This document shows, in pieces, positions 19,254-27,592 of a DNA stretch of 64,000 nt (position 1 is the stretch's first letter; each line of letters starts with the position of its first letter). Under the pieces are notes generated by a model. It searched no databases. It saw only the letters and a list, made by a program, of their open reading frames with translations, and was not told the DNA's origin. The stretch covers positions 1 through 64,000 of the forward strand of contig NZ_JAAVUQ010000008.1 in NCBI RefSeq assembly GCF_018449515.1. The letters run 5' to 3'. The stretch comes from Caballeronia sp. dw_19 (GTDB lineage Bacteria > Pseudomonadota > Gammaproteobacteria > Burkholderiales > Burkholderiaceae). The translations under genes and the position numbers were made by a program.

Positions 19254-19586
19254 ATGAACTCCAATCTCGTTGTACGCGCCCTGAGCGCGCTCGCCCATGA
19301 ATCGCGTCTCGCTATCTTCCGCATGCTGGTCGTAGCGGGGCCGGACGGCATGGCTGCCGGGGAAATCGCACAGCAGCTCGGGCTTTCCCCTTCAAGCCTG
19401 TCGTTCCACCTCAAGGATCTGTCACAGGCAGACCTGGTGAAACCACGGCAAGAAAGCCGCTTCATCATCTACACCGCGAATTTTGACGCGATGACAGGCC
19501 TGATCGGCTTCCTGACGGAGAACTGCTGCGCTGGCGCGACCTGTGCCGCGAGTGACCTGCCCAACTGCTGCGGAGACACACCATGA
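19254..19586 (+). CDS. arsR: ArsR-family arsenic-responsive repressor
   Basis: A 110-residue winged-helix repressor ([35 protein letters not shown]). It lacks the classical CVC motif in the recognition helix and instead has a C-terminal cysteine set, C91, C92 and C97 in [10 protein letters not shown], plus C105/C106. The C-C-x-C spacing near the C-terminus is the As(III) site described for the Acidithiobacillus ferrooxidans type of ArsR. The chosen ATG follows a TTG 36 bases upstream that would add non-family residues. It should repress the ars operon that follows in the same orientation and release it on binding arsenite. Confidence 0.9.
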   Translation: MNSNLVVRALSALAHESRLAIFRMLVVAGPDGMAAGEIAQQLGLSPSSLSFHLKDLSQADLVKPRQESRFIIYTANFDAMTGLIGFLTENCCAGATCAASDLPNCCGDTP

Positions 19587-19610
19587 AGAGTTCGCGATGA
19601 AGAGTTCGCG
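19583..19610 (+). repeat. Direct 14-base duplication at the arsC remnant junction
   Basis: ATGAAGAGTTCGCG occurs at 19583-19596 and again immediately at 19597-19610. The duplication overlaps the arsR stop codon and the start of the arsC remnant, and looks like a scar of slippage or deletion. Confidence 0.8.
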
Positions 19611-19720
19611 ACTCGACGCTCCACACATGGATTTTGTGACCATGGTCTGCGACCAAGCGGCGGGAGAAGCCTGCCCGGTCTGGCCGGGCAAACCGATGAC
19701 GGCGGGTGAAAGACCTGCAG
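19597..19720 (+). pseudogene. Remnant of a low-molecular-weight-phosphatase-type arsenate reductase
   Basis: The reading frame contains [18 protein letters not shown] and [13 protein letters not shown], which match the central strand of thioredoxin-coupled ArsC proteins of the low-molecular-weight phosphatase family (FVxTVCDNAAGExCPxWPG). The catalytic P-loop (C-x5-R) that should be at the N-terminus and the C-terminal half are missing, so the gene is an internal fragment of about 35 codons. It lies between arsR and acr3, where such a gene is normally found. A separate glutaredoxin-type arsC downstream is intact and could have made it dispensable. Confidence 0.8.
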
Positions 19721-19729
19721 AGGAATCCA

Positions 19730-20815
19730 ATGAGCAGCACTGACACGGCGGTTAGCGCCGCACATCCGGCGATCGGATTTTTCGAACGTTACCTGACGGT
19801 CTGGGTCGCCCTTTGCATCGTGGGCGGCATTCTTCTCGGGCAGGTGCTTCCCCAGTTCTTTCAGGCGATCGGCCGCATGGAAGTGGCACAGGTCAATCTT
19901 CCGGTCGGCGTGCTCATCTGGGTGATGATCATTCCGATGCTGGTCAAGATTGATTTTGCCGCGATGACTCAGGTCAAAAGTCAGTGGCGTGGCATTGGCG
20001 TCACGCTATTTGTGAACTGGTTCGTCAAACCGTTCTCGATGGCGTTGCTCGGCTGGATCTTCATCCGCCATGTGTTCGCGCCGTGGCTTCCCGCCGATCA
20101 GCTTGACAGCTACATCGCCGGCTTGATCCTGCTGGCCGCGGCCCCTTGCACAGCAATGGTGTTCGTCTGGTCGCAGCTCTGCAAGGGCGATCCGTACTTC
20201 ACGTTATCGCAAGTGGCGCTGAACGACTCCATCATGATCGTGGCCTTCGCGCCGCTCGTCGCGTTGTTGCTTGGCTTGTCGGCCATTACGGTGCCGTGGG
20301 ATACGCTGATTATTTCGGTCGGCCTCTACATCATCATCCCTGTCATCCTCGCTCAACTGCTGCGCCGAATGCTGATGGCGAAGGGCGAGGCGCATTTTCG
20401 GAAGACCGTCGCACACCTCGGCCCTTATTCGATCTGCGCGCTTCTCGCGACATTGGTGCTGCTCTTCGCCTTCCAGGGGCAGGCGATCATCGAGGAACCA
20501 TTCGTGATTGCAATGCTCGCAGTGCCGATCCTCATTCAGGTGTTTTTCAATTCCGGCCTCGCCTACCTGTTGAATCGCCGGCTCGGTGTCGCACATTGCG
20601 TTGCGGGACCGTCCAGTCTGATCGGTGCGAGCAATTTCTTCGAGCTGGCCGTGGCGACGGCAATCAGCTTGTTCGGCTTTCACTCCGGCGCGGCGCTGGC
20701 CACCGTGGTCGGCGTGCTGATCGAGGTCCCGGTGATGCTGCTCGTCGTCGGGGTCGTCAATCGATCACAGCATTGGTATGAAGCGAAACACAGCATCAAA
20801 GGACAACGTGTATGA
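19730..20815 (+). CDS. acr3: Arsenite efflux transporter, ACR3 family
   Basis: A 361-residue inner-membrane protein with ten hydrophobic helices. [20 protein letters not shown], the reactive cysteine in [15 protein letters not shown] and the ALNDSIM segment are signatures of ACR3 arsenite carriers. It expels arsenite using the proton motive force. RBS AGAGGA precedes the ATG reading MSSTDTA; an upstream in-frame ATG would read through the arsC remnant junction. Its end overlaps the start of arsC by four bases, so the two are translated together. Confidence 0.93.
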   Translation: MSSTDTAVSAAHPAIGFFERYLTVWVALCIVGGILLGQVLPQFFQAIGRMEVAQVNLPVGVLIWVMIIPMLVKIDFAAMTQVKSQWRGIGVTLFVNWFVKPFSMALLGWIFIRHVFAPWLPADQLDSYIAGLILLAAAPCTAMVFVWSQLCKGDPYFTLSQVALNDSIMIVAFAPLVALLLGLSAITVPWDTLIISVGLYIIIPVILAQLLRRMLMAKGEAHFRKTVAHLGPYSICALLATLVLLFAFQGQAIIEEPFVIAMLAVPILIQVFFNSGLAYLLNRRLGVAHCVAGPSSLIGASNFFELAVATAISLFGFHSGAALATVVGVLIEVPVMLLVVGVVNRSQHWYEAKHSIKGQRV

Positions 20816-21237
20816 GCGTCACGATCTATCACAATCCGGATTGCGGCACGTCGCGCAACACGCTGGCGATGATCCGCAACGCGGGCATCGAGCCGGAGAT
20901 TATCGAGTACCTGAAAACCCCGCCGAACAAGAGCACGCTGAAGGATCTGATCTCCCGCGCCGGTCTCACGGTACGCGCTGCGCTGCGTGAAAAGGGCACG
21001 CCTTATGCCGATCTTGGCCTGGGCGATCCGTCAGTAGGCGATGAGCAATTACTCGACGCGATGCTGGAACACCCGATCCTCATCAATCGGCCGCTGGTCG
21101 TCACACTGCTTGGCGTACGCCTGTGCCGGCCCTCCGAAGTCGTTCTCGACATCCTGCCCGCAGCGCAAAAAGGTGCTTTCACCAAGGAGGACGGCGAAGC
21201 TGTCATCAATAGCGAAGGACGCAGGGTCCACGAATGA
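20812..21237 (+). CDS. arsC: Arsenate reductase, glutaredoxin-dependent
   Basis: A 141-residue ArsC of the plasmid R773 type. The catalytic cysteine is in IYHNPDCGTSRNTL, and the arsenate-binding arginines are in GLTVRAALR, INRPLVVT and RLCRPSE. It reduces arsenate to arsenite with glutathione and glutaredoxin; Acr3 then exports the product. Length and motifs are complete. It is the last intact gene of the arsenic cluster; the DNA behind it is decayed. Confidence 0.93.
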   Translation: MSVTIYHNPDCGTSRNTLAMIRNAGIEPEIIEYLKTPPNKSTLKDLISRAGLTVRAALREKGTPYADLGLGDPSVGDEQLLDAMLEHPILINRPLVVTLLGVRLCRPSEVVLDILPAAQKGAFTKEDGEAVINSEGRRVHE

Positions 21238-21362
21238 CACAGGATCGTCCCAACGTCAGCACACCACACCTCGGCACGCCGGATATGCGCATCCGGCGCT
21301 GGCCACGACGCTGGCGAGCGCTGCGATGAATCAGGAGGCGGTGAGCATCAACGCCGATACCG
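21238..21362. other. Short stretch behind arsC, no intact gene
   Basis: A frame beginning at 21234 (overlapping the arsC stop) reads MTQDRPNVSTPHLGTPD and then stops after about 31 codons. The opening is vaguely like ArsH proteins, but too short to claim. Probably degraded DNA of the former arsenic operon. Confidence 0.35.
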
Positions 21363-21494
21363 ATGACAGCGAAACGGATTGACGGCGCGCGCGAAGTTAT
21401 CGCGACATGGGCGCTCGCAGCCGCGCAACTCGTGTCGTGGGGTTCGATCTATTACGCGTTCTCGCTGTTTGTCGGGCGGCCGGTATCAAACTGA
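21363..21494 (+). pseudogene. 5' fragment of an MFS transporter gene
   Basis: The frame reads MTAKRIDGAREV, then TWALAAAQLVSWGSIYYAF and stops after 43 codons. WxLAxxQLVSWGSxYYAFSLF is the first transmembrane helix of an MFS subfamily often carried beside arsenic genes. The protein should be about 400 residues. A second piece, VLLIIGLYAARRYRL at about 21637-21681, looks like the last helix of the same transporter, so roughly 1 kb has been lost between them. Confidence 0.7.
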
Positions 21495-21984
21495 TTTGCG
21501 ACGCTCGACGCCAGTTCGTCAGCGGCTCTTGTCGTGGCCTGTTGGCGCCTTTGCCAGCTATCGTCGAAATGGATCACGGAGGGATCGCGTTCGCCCCGAG
21601 GACGCTCATTAGAGTCTTCGCGTTACGCTGTCCTTGGTCCTCCTGATCATTGGCCTATATGCCGCGCGCCGCTACCGTTTAACAGTTGAAGGATGGGCCT
21701 CGACCGAGGTAGCGGCCCGTTTAAAATCTGTATTTCGCCGCGATCCGAAGGCGGTCCAATTGCAGAACCGGTATCGCCCCCGAGAGCGCGCGACATCCCG
21801 CAAAACTGCCTACCAGATCTTCCTGCCACCTGCAGGCGATTTACTTTCAAGACCAAGTCAATTCCAACATTTCATTTCATTTGTCGTATAAATTGGATTA
21901 ACTGCTGGTGCCGCCATGCATTCGACGCGACCTTCGCACGGAGCATCAAGCCCGACGGAACGCCCTTGTCAGGAGACGGATCGC
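21495..21984. other. Decayed DNA and leader before the diguanylate cyclase
   Basis: About 490 bases without a convincing gene. It holds the probable 3' helix remnant of the MFS transporter near 21637-21681, then an AT-richer stretch around 21840-21905 (TCATTTGTCGTATAAATTGG) that is a plausible promoter region for the cyclase gene. Confidence 0.5.
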
Positions 21985-23298
21985 GTGAATTTCAATTTCT
22001 ATGGGCTCCCGGAATTTGTCTCTTACAGCATCTTGCTGGGGATCTCTCTTGTCCTGATCAGGCAAAAGCGGGAGGTCCGGCTGCGATATTGGCTGGCCGG
22101 TTGGCTTCTCGTCCTTTTGCACGCCGGCATTTTCATGCTTTTGCCGCAAAGTTTCCCGTTCGACGTGCTCGCCCGAGGGACCCTCGCTTTGGCCGGGCAG
22201 GTATTCGTTCTCGCCGCCTATTATCAAGGGCCGACGATCGACTCCTCCCGGCTCATTCCGAGGGTGGGCCTTTCGGGAGCATTGAACCTGACCTTTGCGG
22301 TGGCGTGCGCGGCCTATGCCGAATTGCAGCCGGCTGGCCAACAAGTGGGGCCGTTCTATCTACTGACGGCGCTGGGAGCAGCCAGCACCGTCTGGCTCGC
22401 CGCTGCCGACAACGCGGAAACCAGCTGGCATCCTCGCGTCTCGGTCGCGCTGGTACTACTGGCGTACGCGCTCCAGGCCTGGGCGCTGCATGCGTATGGT
22501 ATCGCCATGGCCAGTCAGTGGTTGATGTGCTGGACCTATCTCGCGGTGGCGTATTTCTTCCTGCGCCAGACGCCAAAGCTGACCATGGGCGTCGTGTTCA
22601 TCGCACTAAGCTTCGTCCTTTGGGGCCTGGTTTTCCCTGTCTACTCACTGCTCAACTTGCATGCCCCAACGATTTCGAGTCACATCGAAGCGGAAGTCTG
22701 GAACCTGCCGAAATTTCTCGCTGCCGCCAGCATGATTCTCGTGCTGCTGGAAGAGCGCGTGGACCTGGCTACCCATCTTGCCGCCCATGACGAGCTTACC
22801 GGTTTGCCGAACCGTCGCCTGTATGCTGACCGCTTCGACCAGGCCGTGGCACGAGCCGCCCGTGACGGTTCTGGATTCGGCTTTCTGGTCATCGATCTGA
22901 ACCGCTTCAAGCTGGTGAACGACACGCTGGGCCATCAGGCCGGGGACGATGTGCTGAAAGGGGTCAGCGATCGGTTCCGTAAAGTCCTGCGCGGCGTTGA
23001 CACGCTTGCACGAACCGGCGGGGACGAGTTCACCGTGATCCTGGACGGTATCAGCAACCTGCCTGATGCCGAGGCTGTCGGCGATGCGCTGCGGAAAGCG
23101 CTCGATGCTCCGATCCTTCTCGCGGAGGGACCGTACCATGCGAGCGCCAGCGTCGGCGCCGCCGTCTATCCCGGCGACGGATTGACCCAGATTCAGTTAC
23201 ATGCTGTCGCGGACGAACGCATGTATGCCGGCAAGGAGCAGTACCGCATCGAGTCGGCGCACTACGGAAAGGTAATCAACGATCCAGACCGCGCTTAG
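21985..23298 (+). CDS. Membrane-bound diguanylate cyclase (GGDEF)
   Basis: A 437-residue protein. Residues about 10-250 hold roughly eight hydrophobic segments forming an uncharacterised membrane sensor, and the C-terminal 170 residues are a GGDEF domain: LAAHDELTGLPNRRLYADRF opens it, RTGGDEFTVIL is the intact active site, and RGVD five residues earlier is the product-inhibition I-site (RxxD). It should make c-di-GMP from two GTP and be feedback-inhibited. I chose the GTG at 21985 because AGGAG lies eight bases before it; an ATG 69 bases upstream has no such site. No EAL domain is present. The gene stands alone; signal sensed unknown. Confidence 0.88.
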   Translation: MNFNFYGLPEFVSYSILLGISLVLIRQKREVRLRYWLAGWLLVLLHAGIFMLLPQSFPFDVLARGTLALAGQVFVLAAYYQGPTIDSSRLIPRVGLSGALNLTFAVACAAYAELQPAGQQVGPFYLLTALGAASTVWLAAADNAETSWHPRVSVALVLLAYALQAWALHAYGIAMASQWLMCWTYLAVAYFFLRQTPKLTMGVVFIALSFVLWGLVFPVYSLLNLHAPTISSHIEAEVWNLPKFLAAASMILVLLEERVDLATHLAAHDELTGLPNRRLYADRFDQAVARAARDGSGFGFLVIDLNRFKLVNDTLGHQAGDDVLKGVSDRFRKVLRGVDTLARTGGDEFTVILDGISNLPDAEAVGDALRKALDAPILLAEGPYHASASVGAAVYPGDGLTQIQLHAVADERMYAGKEQYRIESAHYGKVINDPDRA

Positions 23299-23410
23299 GA
23301 TTGCGCCGGGCGCGGGATCGATTTCACCGCGCCCGCCCCTTCTCAGCCGTTCAGGTCCGCGCGACTTGAATGGCCGCTCGAAAACGAACTGTGGAATCTC
23401 CCTGGAAAGC

Positions 23411-24004
23411 TTAAAGAGCAAGCTCCGCCAGCAAAGTTTCAAGTGCTTGCGGCACGAAGCCGTCCGCCTTCAGCATGACCAGTCCATGCAACTGGGCCCA
23501 CACCGCCGTGGCAGACCTCAATGGCCCGCTACGGCCACGGACCGAGACGCCCGCGAGCAGCAATTGATAGCTTTCCTCTGCCGCCTGGCTCAGCGGGCTA
23601 TCCGGCGCGGCATCGGGAACCAGGCGCGAGGCGAACATCAATCGATAAAGTTCCACATTTTGCTCGCCGAACCGCAGGTACGCCGCAGCCATAGGCCTGA
23701 CGTAACCATCGTCTCCTCCAGATTCCGCCGCATGGCGCAGCGCCGCTGAAAACTCATGGAATCCTTCCACCGCCACCGCAAACAGCAGGTCATCCCGGTC
23801 CACAAAGTGGCGGTAGGGTGCCGACTGAGCGACGCCGGCACGCCGTGCAAGTGAAGCGAGCGTCAGACTCTGGGCGCCGTTCGCCGTGATCTCCTCGCGC
23901 GCGGCGTCGAGCAATGCCCGTCGCAGATCGCCATGGTGATAGGTCTTGCGGCCCCGGGATCGTTTCTCGGGCGTCTTTGTCGTCGTGTCTTTACTCATAA
24001 CCAT
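23411..24004 (-). CDS. TetR-family transcriptional regulator
   Basis: A 197-residue TetR-type repressor. Residues about 18-65 contain the HTH (LTLASLARRAGVAQSAPYRHFVD), preceded by the basic stretch KRSRGRKTYHHGDLRRALLDAA; the remainder is a variable ligand-binding domain of the TetR_C_33/WHG type. It is divergent from the carotenoid-oxygenase gene with a 97-base gap that contains a long inverted repeat, so it very likely regulates that gene and itself. The ATG at 24004 (MVMSK) or the one six bases later are both possible starts. Confidence 0.88.
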   Translation of the reverse strand: MVMSKDTTTKTPEKRSRGRKTYHHGDLRRALLDAAREEITANGAQSLTLASLARRAGVAQSAPYRHFVDRDDLLFAVAVEGFHEFSAALRHAAESGGDDGYVRPMAAAYLRFGEQNVELYRLMFASRLVPDAAPDSPLSQAAEESYQLLLAGVSVRGRSGPLRSATAVWAQLHGLVMLKADGFVPQALETLLAELAL

Positions 24005-24015
24005 GTTTTGAGGCC

Positions 24016-24085
24016 AATGTGATAGGTCATAACTTTTTCTTGACTCCCGACTGGGAAGGGCATCAAAATGATACCTCATCACATT
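24016..24085. promoter_or_regulatory. Inverted repeat in the TetR/carotenoid-oxygenase intergenic region, likely operator
   Basis: AATGTGATAGGTCAT (24016-24030) reappears in inverted form as the complement of ATGATACCTCATCACATT (24068-24085). The two arms share AATGTGAT then AGGT and CAT with small insertions. They flank a TTGACT-like -35 at 24040, fitting paired TetR operator sites. Confidence 0.55.
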
Positions 24086-24101
24086 ACGAGTAGCGACCCA
24101 A

Positions 24102-25481
24102 ATGACACCAATGACCCCAATGACCCACGAACCCGTCCACCCCATCTCATCGGGAAAAACCTATCTGTCTGGCAATTTCGCGCCAGTCGAGGTCGAAACG
24201 ACCGCTTTCAACTTGAAGGTAACGGGGAGCATCCCCGAGGAACTTAACGGCCGCTTCCTGCGAATCGGCCCCAATCCGGTGACGGTGCCAGATGTGGCCC
24301 GCTATCACTGGTTTGCTGCATCGGGCATGGTGCATGGCTTGCGGCTTCGCGACGGCAAGGCTGAATGGTTCCGGAGCCGCTTCGTAAAGGACGCAGATGC
24401 GTCTGCGGCCTTGGGCCGTGAGCCAATACCAGGCCCCGCGCCGCAGCACCGTGACGGGCCAGTAAATACAAATTTCACGCGAGTCGGGGACAAGGTGTAT
24501 GCGGTCGTCGAAGCTGGCAACTTACCGGTCGAGCTCGATTACGAACTGGAGAGCGTCGCGCGCTCTGACTTCGACGGGACGCTGGAGACCGGCTTCACAG
24601 GGCACCCCAAGTTCGACCCCATCACCGGCGAACAACACGCTTTGACGTACGAACCCGAACAGCCGATCCGGTACGTTTCAGTCGACCGAAACGGTCGCGC
24701 CACCACCAAGGCACGTATCGACTTACCCCACATCCCGCTCATTCACGACGTTGCGTTCACGGCATCATTTATCGTTGTGCCTGACTTGCCCGTGACCTTC
24801 CAGCCGCAGACCGCGCGAACGGCTTTCCCGTGGATATGGGATGAAAGTCGCGATTCCAGAATCGGTCTGCTGCCACGGGACGGCGACGTGTCGCGTCTTC
24901 AATGGTTTTCGGCTCCTCGCTGCTTCGTCTTCCACTTCGTCAATGCTTATGACGAGGGCGATCGCACGATCATCGACCTCATCCGCCATCCGCGCATGTT
25001 CGAGCGCGATCATCACGGTCCCAACGAGGGCGTGCCGGTTCTCGTCCGCTGGACGCTCGAGCGCAGCAGCGGCCGGTTGAGCGAAACCGTACTTGACGAT
25101 CGCGGCAATGAATTTCCGCGCATCAATGGTCGCTTTGAAGGGCAGGCCTATCGGTATGCCTATACGGCGCACTGGGGCGATCAGGTTTCGTTTGGTCCGG
25201 CCAGGAAGCACGACATGCTGCGCGGCACATCTGAAGTGCATGACTACGGCGCTGGCCGAATGACGCTTGAGCCGGTGTTCGTGCGACGCCCCGGCGCCGT
25301 TCAGGAGGACGACGGCTGGATCATGTCCTACGTCTACGATGGCAACCGCAACCTCAGTGACGTGGTCATTCTCGACGCGCAGGACTTCGCAGGCGACCCA
25401 ATCGCGACTATCCGCCTACCGGTTCGCGTGCCATTCGGTTTCCACGGCGGCTGGGCCGCGGATACTGGTCCGTCCTCGTGA
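24102..25481 (+). CDS. Carotenoid-cleavage / lignostilbene dioxygenase family enzyme
   Basis: A 459-residue seven-blade beta-propeller of the RPE65/carotenoid oxygenase family. The four iron-binding histidines are identifiable in GHPKFDP, LIHDVAFT, FHFVNAYDEGD and the C-terminal GFHGGW, and GRFLRIGPNPV is the typical N-terminal motif. The family cleaves C=C bonds of carotenoids, apocarotenoids or stilbenes (lignostilbene, resveratrol, isoeugenol-type substrates). No carotenoid biosynthesis genes are nearby, which favours stilbene/phenylpropanoid substrates. The N-terminus starts with three tandem MTP/MTH codon triplets, so three ATGs are possible; the first is given. A divergent TetR gene probably controls it. 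Confidence 0.9.
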   Translation: MTPMTPMTHEPVHPISSGKTYLSGNFAPVEVETTAFNLKVTGSIPEELNGRFLRIGPNPVTVPDVARYHWFAASGMVHGLRLRDGKAEWFRSRFVKDADASAALGREPIPGPAPQHRDGPVNTNFTRVGDKVYAVVEAGNLPVELDYELESVARSDFDGTLETGFTGHPKFDPITGEQHALTYEPEQPIRYVSVDRNGRATTKARIDLPHIPLIHDVAFTASFIVVPDLPVTFQPQTARTAFPWIWDESRDSRIGLLPRDGDVSRLQWFSAPRCFVFHFVNAYDEGDRTIIDLIRHPRMFERDHHGPNEGVPVLVRWTLERSSGRLSETVLDDRGNEFPRINGRFEGQAYRYAYTAHWGDQVSFGPARKHDMLRGTSEVHDYGAGRMTLEPVFVRRPGAVQEDDGWIMSYVYDGNRNLSDVVILDAQDFAGDPIATIRLPVRVPFGFHGGWAADTGPSS

Positions 25482-25580
25482 TGCATCTGACGCATCAGAC
25501 GCATCGCCCTTGAGCGGACATTGCCTCGTGCGGGGCGAAAAGCGTCTGACCGACTGGCTGACTGGCTGACTGGCTGACAT
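25482..25580. repeat. Short tandem repeats behind the dioxygenase gene
   Basis: Two different simple repeats lie close together: about three copies of a 9-base unit containing GACGCATC at 25480-25506, and GACTGGCT repeated 3.4 times at 25552-25578. They are outside coding sequence and may vary in copy number between strains. Confidence 0.75.
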
Positions 25581-25705
25581 TGCGCGAAGACTCATTCGAG
25601 TTCCTCGGAACACATGTTCATTGCGCAGAACGTCATGAGCTGGTTGAACGGGGCTCAGGGCGAACTTATGAAAAAAGAAAGGTATCCTGATTACATCATG
25701 CTCAC

Positions 25706-26653
25706 TCAACAACTGCGCAAGAGCTCGTTCCACGCAGGTTCATCGATCACGGAGCGCGCACGCATGAATTTCCACGCGCCGTATTTGAAGTAGTCGAAGT
25801 CGAGCGTCGATATTTCGTTCTGAAGCATCGACCAGGTCGCCCATTTCAGATCCGCAAGCGCCTTGTGCACGGTGACACGCGCCAGGTTCGCCGGGCTCAC
25901 GCTGCCGAAGTAGGACTCGACCATTTCTTCTTCGACCTCACGCGTAAAAAACATCTCGCCGCTCAACGCGCCCAAGTCGTAGCATCGGTCGTTATTCGAT
26001 GCGTATTCGTAGTCGATCAGAAGGATTGTCCCGGCCTCATCGCGGAGAAAATTGCCTGGCATGGGATCGTTGAAACACGGGACAATATCCAGTCCCGATG
26101 CTTCCAGCGCGGCACGTGCACGGGTGTATTCCCTATAGAGCCGCGGGAAATCGGCGGGCAGCTTGCCACCCGCCTGGCGCACCTGCTCAACATGTTCATC
26201 GATCAGATCGAAAATGGTCTTGGTCAACGGCAACAATGGCGAGGCATGCAGCGCGCGGTATGCGTTCATGACCGAAGCGCGAACCGGCGCATCGAGAAAA
26301 TCGCGGTTCGAGCACGTGGTGCGCCCCTCCACGAAGTCGTTGATCTCCACGCCTAGTTCTGCCGCATAGTCATATAAGCGCGGCCCGATGCCAATGCTTT
26401 CAGCCTGCTTGCTCGCCGCGAACGCCGCCTTCCGGTCGATGAACTGCTCTGTTCCGCGGCCCGGCACCTTGACGAAATAACTGGACACTTCGCCGTCCAG
26501 CCAGACACGCCAGTTGCTATTGCTGATACCGCCCGCTACGGGCGCATATCGCAACGTGCGGCCGTTCCAGGGTTGGACGCCGCGCAACACGGCTTCAATT
26601 TCCCGTTCGGCGTCGCTTGAGCCACTGCCCAGCATTTTTGTCTGCATCGTCAT
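25706..26653 (-). CDS. Phosphotransferase, choline/aminoglycoside kinase-like (second of a pair)
   Basis: A 315-residue protein kinase-like phosphotransferase. GGISNSNWRVWL and YFVKVPG give the glycine-rich loop and ATP-binding lysine, FNDPMPGNFL is the catalytic loop and LIDYEYASNNDRCYDLG the Mg-binding DFG-equivalent with the choline-kinase-like YEYA. The catalytic-loop histidine usual in this family (HND or HGD) is phenylalanine here, but the aspartate and asparagine remain. It is the last gene of the operon that begins at 35885. Substrate unknown; small amino-alcohols are typical of the family. Confidence 0.82.
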   Translation of the reverse strand: MTMQTKMLGSGSSDAEREIEAVLRGVQPWNGRTLRYAPVAGGISNSNWRVWLDGEVSSYFVKVPGRGTEQFIDRKAAFAASKQAESIGIGPRLYDYAAELGVEINDFVEGRTTCSNRDFLDAPVRASVMNAYRALHASPLLPLTKTIFDLIDEHVEQVRQAGGKLPADFPRLYREYTRARAALEASGLDIVPCFNDPMPGNFLRDEAGTILLIDYEYASNNDRCYDLGALSGEMFFTREVEEEMVESYFGSVSPANLARVTVHKALADLKWATWSMLQNEISTLDFDYFKYGAWKFMRARSVIDEPAWNELLRSC

Positions 26654-26660
26654 CGCCCTT

Positions 26661-27587
26661 TCAGATCAGCTTGAGCAAGCCGTCGGCATCGATGCGCGAC
26701 GACGCCATCGAGCAACGCAGCAGACGCCATTGCGCATACTTCAGGAACTCTATATGGCGGCGTGGCGACGTTGCGTTCATCTTCAATCCCCACAGTCCCC
26801 AGCGCAGGTCGTCGGCGAATGCGTAGCAACGGCTGCGCGCGAGCTCCGCGTCCGTGACGTGGCCGTTCGCCATTTCCAGCGCTGCCGGCCACGCAGAAAG
26901 CGCCGGCAGGATTTCGTTTAACGTCACGGCAAGGTCGAATGCGGGATCGGTGTTGGCGGCTTCGTCGAAATCGACGAGTTGCAACGCGCCGTCCTCACGC
27001 AGCATCACGTTGGATGTCACGCCGTCCGCGTGACAGGGACACATGTCGATGCCGGAAGCGGCCATGGCGGCGCTCATGCGCGACGCGGTCGCTGTCAGTG
27101 CTGCAAGGTCTGCCGTCAACGTCATGGAAGCAGCGAGACGGCCGATGCGATCGAAGACGTTCGAATCGCGTTCGAATTGCGGGAGCGCATGGATCGCGCG
27201 CTTCGCCGCGAGCAGTTTTTCAAACGTGGGCGGCACGGCGAGGTCGTCGAGATGGGCGGTCTGCCAGGTTTCGTCGAGCAGATCGAACACGGTTATACCG
27301 AACGCTTCGTTTGAATGACGCGGGCTTGGCGTGAGACCGATTGCGGCCACGGCGGCAGCGGCGCGAAACGATGCCCCCGTGTCCACCGTTTCAGCCAGAT
27401 CAGGATGCGCTATCTTGACGAAGAACGCCGGCGGCGCGTCGTCGATACCCACGCGCAAGCACTCGCTCGAGACGCCGCGATGCATCGGCGACATGACCGG
27501 TGAAAGCGCGTGTTCATAGCTGATCCGGCGGTTCGCCCAGGCATCGATTGAATGGAGCGCGACGTCCACGCTTGGCGATATGGACAT
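26661..27587 (-). CDS. Phosphotransferase, choline/aminoglycoside kinase-like (first of a pair)
   Basis: A 308-residue phosphotransferase, related in plan to the protein encoded directly downstream. The ATP-site lysine is in AFFVKIAHPD, the catalytic loop reads CHADGVTSNVML with the H-x-D...N set intact, and LVDFDEAANTDPAFDLA is the metal-binding segment. The ATG at 27587 was chosen because it follows the preceding gene by only five bases; an ATG 174 bases upstream would overlap it and adds Arg/His-rich non-family sequence. Two adjacent kinase-like genes in a transport/hydrolase operon suggest a heteromer or successive steps on related substrates; this is inference. Confidence 0.8.
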   Translation of the reverse strand: MSISPSVDVALHSIDAWANRRISYEHALSPVMSPMHRGVSSECLRVGIDDAPPAFFVKIAHPDLAETVDTGASFRAAAAVAAIGLTPSPRHSNEAFGITVFDLLDETWQTAHLDDLAVPPTFEKLLAAKRAIHALPQFERDSNVFDRIGRLAASMTLTADLAALTATASRMSAAMAASGIDMCPCHADGVTSNVMLREDGALQLVDFDEAANTDPAFDLAVTLNEILPALSAWPAALEMANGHVTDAELARSRCYAFADDLRWGLWGLKMNATSPRRHIEFLKYAQWRLLRCSMASSRIDADGLLKLI

Positions 27588-27592
27588 GGGAA

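Noticed and set aside
25480..25580. Tandem repeats as a CRISPR array
   Set aside because: Units are only 8-9 bases with no spacers and no cas genes nearby.
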